Shown here piece after piece: positions 58,772 through 64,000 of a DNA stretch of 64,000 bases. Positions within the stretch are counted from its first letter, which is position 1; each line of letters starts with the position of its first letter. Position numbers and translations under genes: made by a program. The notes under the pieces were generated by a model that was given only the letters and a program-made list of their open reading frames with translations, did no database searches and was not told the DNA's origin. Source of the stretch: Rhodococcus opacus B4 (GTDB taxonomy: Bacteria > Actinomycetota > Actinomycetes > Mycobacteriales > Mycobacteriaceae); the NCBI RefSeq assembly GCF_000010805.1, contig NC_012522.1, forward strand, positions 6,944,001 through 7,008,000, in the 5' to 3' direction.

Positions 58772-59887
58772 ATGGGTCTGAAGGATTGGATCGAGGCGCC
58801 CGCAGCAGCGGTCGTGCCCGCCAAGCGGTCCAAGCTCAATTGGTTGCGCGGTGCGGCGGCACGTCTGACGACGCCGTTGCTGCCCGACGACTACCTGCAC
58901 CTGGCCAACCCGCTGTGGTCCGCGCGCGAGCTGCGCGGACAGATCGTGGACGTGCGCGCGGAGACCGCGGACTCCGCCACGATCGTCATCAAGCCGGGCT
59001 GGGGATTCGACTTCGACTACGAGCCCGGCCAGTACATCGGCATCGGCCTGCACGTCGACGGACGCTGGCACTGGCGTTCGTACTCCCTCACCTCGCCGCC
59101 GAACTGGGACGACAAGCGCATCTCCATCGCCGTCAAGGCGATGCCCGAGGGATTCCTGTCGAGCCACCTCGTCAACGGCGTGCCGTCGGGGACCATCGTG
59201 CGGCTCGCGACACCTACGGGGAACTTCGCGCTGCCCGACCCGCCGCCGCAGCGCATCCTGTTCCTCACCGCGGGCAGCGGCATCACTCCCGTCATGGCGA
59301 TGCTGCGCACGATGAACCGGCGCGGCCAGCTTCCCGACGTCTTCCACGTCCACTCGGCGCCCACCGACGCGGACGTGATGTTCGCCGACGAACTCACCCA
59401 GCTCCACGAGGAGCACGACGACTTCCGGTGCAAGATCCAGCTCACGCGCAGTCAGGGCAAGTTTGCGCTGTCCTCGCTCGACGAGGTGTGCCCGGACTGG
59501 CGTGAACGGCAGACCTGGGCCTGCGGGCCGCTGCCGATGCTCGACGAGATCGAGACGCTGTGGCGCGACGAGAACATCGAGGACAAGCTGCACCTCGAGC
59601 GTTTCGCCGTCTCCCGCGCGGACACGTCGGGCGAGGGCGGAACGGTGACGTTCGCCAAGGCCGACAAGACCGTCACGATCGACGGTGCCACGACTCTCCT
59701 CGAGGCCGGCGAGCAAGTCGGCGCGCTGATGCCGTTCGGCTGCCGGATGGGGATCTGCCAGACCTGTGTCGTGCCGATTCTCGCCGGGCACGCCATCGAC
59801 CTGAGGTCCGGCAAGCAGCATGCCGAAGGTGACCGAGTCCAGACTTGTATCTCGGCGGCGGCAGGGGACTGCACGCTCGACGCGTGA
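58772..59887 (+). CDS. Ferredoxin-type reductase of the acyl-CoA desaturase
   Basis: The 371-residue protein (Rv3230c type) supplies electrons to the desaturase. An FAD-binding ferredoxin-reductase domain (about 50-160) has [29 protein letters not shown]. An NAD(P)-binding domain has [20 protein letters not shown] and [15 protein letters not shown]-terminal 2Fe-2S domain has [27 protein letters not shown] with three cysteines of the CxxxxCxxC set, and a fourth in [16 protein letters not shown]. The ATG follows GGAGG. It lies 62 bases before the first desaturase, so the two are one operon. Confidence 0.94.
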   Translation: MGLKDWIEAPAAAVVPAKRSKLNWLRGAAARLTTPLLPDDYLHLANPLWSARELRGQIVDVRAETADSATIVIKPGWGFDFDYEPGQYIGIGLHVDGRWHWRSYSLTSPPNWDDKRISIAVKAMPEGFLSSHLVNGVPSGTIVRLATPTGNFALPDPPPQRILFLTAGSGITPVMAMLRTMNRRGQLPDVFHVHSAPTDADVMFADELTQLHEEHDDFRCKIQLTRSQGKFALSSLDEVCPDWRERQTWACGPLPMLDEIETLWRDENIEDKLHLERFAVSRADTSGEGGTVTFAKADKTVTIDGATTLLEAGEQVGALMPFGCRMGICQTCVVPILAGHAIDLRSGKQHAEGDRVQTCISAAAGDCTLDA

Positions 59888-59949
59888 GCGTGAGCGTGTT
59901 GTTCACCTGACTCCGCTATTCTCGGACTCTCACCAGACGGAGGAGCACG

Positions 59950-61206
59950 GTGGCGATCACCGACATCAAAGAGTTCGCGCATCTGACCGAAGCGGACATC
60001 GAATCGCTCGGGCGTGAGTTGGATGCGATCCGGCTCGACGTGGAGGATTCGCGCGGCGTCCGCGACGCCCGCTACATCCGCCGGGCCATCAGGGCGCAAC
60101 GACTGCTCGAGCTCGGTGGCCGGCTCGCGCTGTTCGGCAGCCGGTACCGTCCGGCCTGGCTGGCGGGCACCGCGATGCTCTCCCTCTCGAAGATCATCGA
60201 GAACATGGAACTCGGCCACAACGTGATGCACGGCCAGTGGGACTGGATGAACGATCCCGAGATTCACTCGATGTCGTGGGAGTGGGATCAGACGGGTCCG
60301 TCCGAGCATTGGAAGCGGGCGCACAACTACTCCCACCACACGTTCACCAACATCGTGGGAATGGATTCCGACGTCGGTTTCGGCATCCTCCGGATGACCC
60401 GCGACGAGGAGTGGCGGCCGATCAACCTGCTGCAGCCGTTCGCCAACATCATCCTGGCCGCCACGTTCGAGTGGGGGATCGCCCTCCACGACCTCACGTT
60501 CGCCGCCGAGTTGGAGGGCGCCGAGAAGGGGCAGCTCAACTCGCAGGCCAACAAGGATTTCGCCCGCAAGATCTTCCGTCAGGTCGGCAAGGATTTCCTC
60601 CTGTTCCCGGTGCTCGCAGGGCCGGCGTGGAAGTCGACGCTGACGGCGAACACCACTGCCAACCTGGTGCGGAACCTGTGGGCGTACGTGGTGATCTTCT
60701 GCGGGCACTTCCCGGACGGCGCCGAGAAGTTCACCGTGGACGAGTACGAGAACGAGACCCGGCACGAGTGGTACCTCCGGCAGATGCTCGGCAGCGCCAA
60801 CTTCGACTCCGGCAAGATCATGGGCTTCATGAGCGGGAATCTCAGCTACCAGATCGAGCATCATCTGTTCCCCGATCTGCCGAGCAACCGGTACCCGGAG
60901 ATCGCCGTGAAGGTGCGGGCGCTGTGCGAGAAGTACGACCTGCCCTACACCACGGGCTCGCTCGCCAAGCAGTACCTGCTGGCTCTGCGCACGATCCACA
61001 AACTCGCCCTGCCCGACCGCTTCCTGCGCGCGACGGCGGACGACGCCCCCGAGACGTCCTCGGAGCGGAAGTTCCGCGATGCCCGCGACGCGGGTGCCGC
61101 GATGGTCGAGACGCTCCGCACCGATCCGGTGACGGGGCAGCGCCGTGGCCTGTTGTCGGCGCTGCGCGCCCACGCGGAGGCCAAGATCCCGCGCCGTCGA
61201 CGGTGA
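59950..61206 (+). CDS. desA3: Stearoyl-CoA (delta-9) desaturase, DesA3-like
   Basis: The 418-residue membrane desaturase introduces a double bond into acyl-CoA, making oleic acid in mycobacteria (DesA3, Rv3229c). The histidine boxes are complete: ENMELGHNVMHGQWDW (His90, His94), RAHNYSHHTFTNIVG (His125, His129, His130) and LSYQIEHHLFPDLP with the last pair. Hydrophobic segments surround the boxes. GTG 59950 follows GGAGG. It is directly behind its reductase and before a second paralogue, so both may use the same electron donor. Confidence 0.94.
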   Translation: MAITDIKEFAHLTEADIESLGRELDAIRLDVEDSRGVRDARYIRRAIRAQRLLELGGRLALFGSRYRPAWLAGTAMLSLSKIIENMELGHNVMHGQWDWMNDPEIHSMSWEWDQTGPSEHWKRAHNYSHHTFTNIVGMDSDVGFGILRMTRDEEWRPINLLQPFANIILAATFEWGIALHDLTFAAELEGAEKGQLNSQANKDFARKIFRQVGKDFLLFPVLAGPAWKSTLTANTTANLVRNLWAYVVIFCGHFPDGAEKFTVDEYENETRHEWYLRQMLGSANFDSGKIMGFMSGNLSYQIEHHLFPDLPSNRYPEIAVKVRALCEKYDLPYTTGSLAKQYLLALRTIHKLALPDRFLRATADDAPETSSERKFRDARDAGAAMVETLRTDPVTGQRRGLLSALRAHAEAKIPRRRR

Positions 61207-61229
61207 TTTCACTCACACCTACAGTCAGG

Positions 61230-61263
61230 TAACCTACGGTGCCGTAACTTACGGTACGGTAGG
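61230..61263 (+). promoter_or_regulatory. Operator before the second desaturase
   Basis: TAACCTACGGTGCCGTAAC begins at 61230 and is followed by TTACGGTACGGTAGG (61249-61263). Together the stretches CCTACGG...TTACGG...GTAGG form a large imperfect inverted repeat, with 13 of 15 pairs. It matches the operator at 58705, so both desaturation genes are probably in one regulon. Confidence 0.65.
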
Positions 61264-61317
61264 TCATGTCAGCGCCTATCCGGTGTGAACTGTCGACCAG
61301 CCAGGAGGAGGTCCCCC

Positions 61318-62556
61318 ATGGCGATTGCAGATGTCAAGGAATACGCACATCTCACCGATGCCGATGTCGAGGCGCTCGGGCGCGAGTTGGATGCGATCCG
61401 CCGCGATATCGAAGAATCTCGCGGGGAGCGCGACGCGCGCTACGTGCGGAACACCATCAGGCTGCAGCGTGGACTCGAGATCGGTGGCCGTGCAGTGCTG
61501 TTCGCGAGTCGCCGGCGTCCTGCCTGGCTGCTCGGAGCGGGCATGCTCGGTGTCTCGAAGATCATCGAGAACATGGAACTCGGCCACAACGTCATGCACG
61601 GCCAGTGGGACTGGATGAACGATCCGGAAGTCCACTCCACGTCGTGGGAGTGGGACAACACCGGTCCGTCCGCGCACTGGAAGCAGACCCACAACTACCT
61701 GCACCACAAATACACGAACGTCCTCGGCATGGACGACGACGTGGGATACGGACTGCTCCGGGTCACGCGTGACCAGCGCTGGAAGCCGTTCAATGCCGGC
61801 AACCTGGTGTACAACACGCTGCTGGCCCTGTTCTTCCAGTACGGCGTCGCGGCGCAGCATCTCGAACTCGGCAAGGTCGCCAAGGGGCGGGTTCCGAAGG
61901 AGGAGACGCAGCGCAAGCTGCGCGAGGTCGGTGAGAAGATCGGCAAGCAGATCCTCAAGGACTACGTGATCCACCCCGCCGTCACCGGTCCCGCCTGGAA
62001 GAGCACGCTCACCGCCAACATGACGGCGAACGCGATCCGCAACGTGTGGACCAACGCCATCATCTTCTGCGGGCACTTCCCCGACGGCGCGGAGAAGTTC
62101 ACCAAGGCCGACATCGACAAGGAGACGCCCGCGCAGTGGTACCTGCGTCAGATGCTCGGTAGTGCGAACATCGAGGGCAGCAGGCTGATGGACTTCATGT
62201 CCGGCAACCTGAGCTACCAGATCGAGCACCACCTGTTCCCCGACCTGCCGAGCAACCGGTACGCGGAGATCGCGGTGCGGGTGCGGGAGCTGTGCGAGAA
62301 GTACGACCTGCCGTACACGACCGGCCCGTTCCTGGTGCAGTACGCGAAGTCGTGGCGCACCATCGCCAAGCTGTCGTTGCCGAACAAGTACCTCAAGGCG
62401 ACCGCGGACGACGCGCCGGAGACGGCGTCGGAGCGCAGGTTCGGTGGAAACACCACGGCGACAATCGATCCCGTTACCGGTCGCCGTCAGGGGCTGGGTT
62501 CGGCGATCCAGCGCACCCGCAAGCGCCGCGGTCTGCGGGCGCTGCTCTCCCGTTAG
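61318..62556 (+). CDS. Second acyl-CoA desaturase, DesA3 paralogue
   Basis: The 412-residue protein is a close paralogue of 59950-61206. It keeps all histidine boxes: ENMELGHNVMHGQWDW, KQTHNYLHHKYTNVLG and LSYQIEHHLFPDLP. It differs mainly in the helices around residues 140-210 and in the tail. ATG 61318 lies six bases after AGGAGG. It has its own copy of the desaturase operator, so it can be transcribed apart from the reductase operon. The position of desaturation or preferred chain length is not evident. Confidence 0.93.
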   Translation: MAIADVKEYAHLTDADVEALGRELDAIRRDIEESRGERDARYVRNTIRLQRGLEIGGRAVLFASRRRPAWLLGAGMLGVSKIIENMELGHNVMHGQWDWMNDPEVHSTSWEWDNTGPSAHWKQTHNYLHHKYTNVLGMDDDVGYGLLRVTRDQRWKPFNAGNLVYNTLLALFFQYGVAAQHLELGKVAKGRVPKEETQRKLREVGEKIGKQILKDYVIHPAVTGPAWKSTLTANMTANAIRNVWTNAIIFCGHFPDGAEKFTKADIDKETPAQWYLRQMLGSANIEGSRLMDFMSGNLSYQIEHHLFPDLPSNRYAEIAVRVRELCEKYDLPYTTGPFLVQYAKSWRTIAKLSLPNKYLKATADDAPETASERRFGGNTTATIDPVTGRRQGLGSAIQRTRKRRGLRALLSR

Positions 62557-62597
62557 GCAGTTCCGCTAGGCAGTTCCGCCCCGGCGCGGTTCGTCCC

Positions 62598-63587
62598 TCA
62601 CCAGGCTTCGTTGGACGCGATGGCCGTGAGGAGGTGACGGACCGCGTCGACGCGTTTGGCGGCCTTGCCCTCGAGATGGTCGAGCGCGCATTCCGGGTCC
62701 GCGGGCGGGCCGAGGTGGGTACATCCCCGCGGGCAGTCCTCGATGGCCGCGGCCAGGTCGGAGAACGCGGCCACCACGTCCGCCGGGGAGATGTGGGCCA
62801 GTCCGAACGACCGGATGCCCGGTGTGTCGATCACCCAGCCGCCCGACGGGAGCGGCAGCGCGACCGATTGCGTGGACGTGTGCCGGCCCTTGCCCACACC
62901 GGAGACCACGCCCACGGCCCGGTCGGCGTCGGGCACGAGGCGGTTGACGAGAGTCGACTTCCCGACCCCCGAATGCCCGATCAGCGCGGTGAGCCTGCCG
63001 GACAGCATGGCCAGGACCTCGTCGACCGGATCGTCGCGGCCCGCCACGACCACGGGGACGTCGAGGTCGGCGAATGCGCTCGCGAACTCCTCCGGCGGTT
63101 CGAGGTCGCTCTTCGTCAGGCACACGATGGGGCTCAGCCCGCCCGCGTACGCGGCGACGAGCGCGCGTTCGACGAACCCCGTCCGCGGCGGCGGGTCGGC
63201 GAGCGCCACGACGATCAGCAACTGCTGCGCGTTGGCCACCACGATCCGCTCGTACGGGTCTGTGTCGTCGGCGGTGCGCCGCAGCACCGTGGCGCGCTCG
63301 GCGACCCGCACGATCCGCGCCAGGGTGTCGGGTTTGCCGGACAGGTCACCGACGACGCTCACCTCGTCGCCCACCACGATGGGGGTGCGGCCCAGTTCGC
63401 GGGCGCGCATCGTGACGAGGGGACGCTCGGGGTCGCCGCCCAGCACGCAACCCCACCGGCCGCGGTCGACCGAGACGACCATCGCCGGCTCCGCGGCGAG
63501 GTGCTCCGGCCGGGTCTTCGTGCGCGGGCGCGTTCCTCGGCCCGGGCGCACCCGGACGTCGGACTCGTCGTACTGCCTGCGACTCAG
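62598..63587 (-). CDS. rsgA: Ribosome small-subunit GTPase RsgA
   Basis: The 329-residue circularly permuted GTPase acts late in 30S assembly. An OB-fold domain has [16 protein letters not shown]4 comes first (IVCLTKSDL), then the P-loop [31 protein letters not shown] and G3 in [12 protein letters not shown] zinc site [16 protein letters not shown] follows. Family alignment and a CTGA overlap with the aroA stop suggest a start at CTG 63587 ([17 protein letters not shown] follows), which would be unusual. GTG 63551 is the alternative. Confidence 0.92.
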
Positions 63588-64000
63588 AAGCTCGCCTTCC
63601 GCCCGGTGCCCGCGGACGCGGACAGCATTGTGGCCCACAGGTTCTCGAAGCCGGGCAGCGTCTTCGCCGTGGTGCCGATGTCCTCGATCTCGATGCCGTC
63701 GACCCGCAGCCCGACGATGGCTCCCGCCGTCGCCATCCGGTGGTCGGCGTAGGAACGCCACGTCCCGCCGTGCAGGTCGGCAGGCACGATGGTGAGGCCG
63801 TCCTCGGTTTCGGTGACGTTTCCGCCGAGCGAGTTGATCTCGTGTGCGAGCGCGGCCAGCCGGTCGGTCTCGTGTCCACGCAGATGCGCGATGCCGCGCA
63901 GATGGGACGGGCCGTCCGCGAGTGCGGCGAGCGCCGCGACGGTCGGGGTGAGTTCGCCGACGTCGTGCAGGTCGATGTCGATGCCGGTCAGCTGCTGCGG
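63584..64000 (-). CDS. aroA: 5-enolpyruvylshikimate-3-phosphate synthase (3' part)
   Basis: The visible 138 C-terminal residues contain [39 protein letters not shown], the family motif [15 protein letters not shown] and [14 protein letters not shown]. They identify EPSP synthase of the shikimate pathway, which joins shikimate-3-phosphate and PEP. The start lies beyond the right edge. It precedes rsgA on the same strand with a four-base overlap, the order of Rv3227-Rv3228. Confidence 0.95.

Overview
The window is high-G+C actinobacterial DNA from a mycolic-acid-containing genus, most likely a large-genome Rhodococcus of the jostii/opacus type. This is inferred from gene content and order, not from a search. 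The gene order follows, in mirrored orientation, the Mycobacterium tuberculosis block from about Rv3293 (pcd) to Rv3227 (aroA). It includes lat-lrpA, accA3, sseA, maf, accE5, accD5, birA, purK-purE, a cpsA-type LCP gene, rmlD-wbbL-manC, fbiA-fbiB, whiB2, manB-manA, ahcY, tmk, mtrA-mtrB-lpqB, hpf, secA1, an acyltransferase gene, desaturase genes and rsgA. Many genes lack a Shine-Dalgarno site. Instead they have a TANNNT box ending 6 to 8 bases before ATG or GTG, the layout of leaderless actinobacterial mRNAs. Stop/start overlaps of the ATGA or GTGA kind are common inside operons.

Region by region: (1) 1-6.7 kb is a lysine catabolism block: lysine 6-aminotransferase (lat), an Lrp-type regulator, piperideine-6-carboxylate dehydrogenase (pcd) and a DUF1338 2-oxoadipate dioxygenase (hglS type), with an acyl-CoA dehydrogenase-like gene, a VOC protein and a tyrosine phosphatase. 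(2) 6.7-21.5 kb carries the acyl-CoA carboxylase set accA3, accD5, accE, the biotin ligase birA and maf. Between accA3 and maf lie sseA-sufE, a truncated haemoglobin, three PapA-like condensation-domain acyltransferase genes and a frameshifted DHA2-type exporter. No PKS or NRPS gene accompanies the acyltransferases. This insertion relative to the mycobacterial order is the best candidate for an undescribed system, probably making or exporting a lipid ester. (3) 21.5-28.9 kb holds membrane proteins, a two-component system, a GtrA protein, purK-purE and a decayed DUF559 gene. (4) 28.9-42 kb covers cell-envelope polysaccharide and mannose metabolism (an LCP ligase, rmlD, wbbL, manC, manB, manA), the F420 genes fbiA-fbiB and whiB2, whose N-terminal extension contains tandem repeats.

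(5) 42-46.7 kb has an amino acid permease, an orphan AlkX-like TetR gene, ahcY and tmk. (6) 46.7-55.7 kb is mtrA-mtrB-lpqB, a comF-like gene, the ribosome hibernation factor gene and secA1. A perfect 4 x 17-bp tandem repeat precedes comF and a hairpin lies in the secA1 leader. (7) 55.7-62.6 kb is a lipid block: an HAD hydrolase, a WS/DGAT-like acyltransferase that has lost the second motif histidine, a ferredoxin-type reductase and two tandem fatty-acid desaturases. The desaturation genes share a palindromic operator. (8) The window ends with rsgA and the 3' part of aroA.

No rRNA, tRNA, CRISPR array, insertion sequence or prophage was seen. Broken genes are the exporter at 16.2 kb, the DUF559 gene at 27.2 kb and a possible cation-transporter tail at 41.9 kb.
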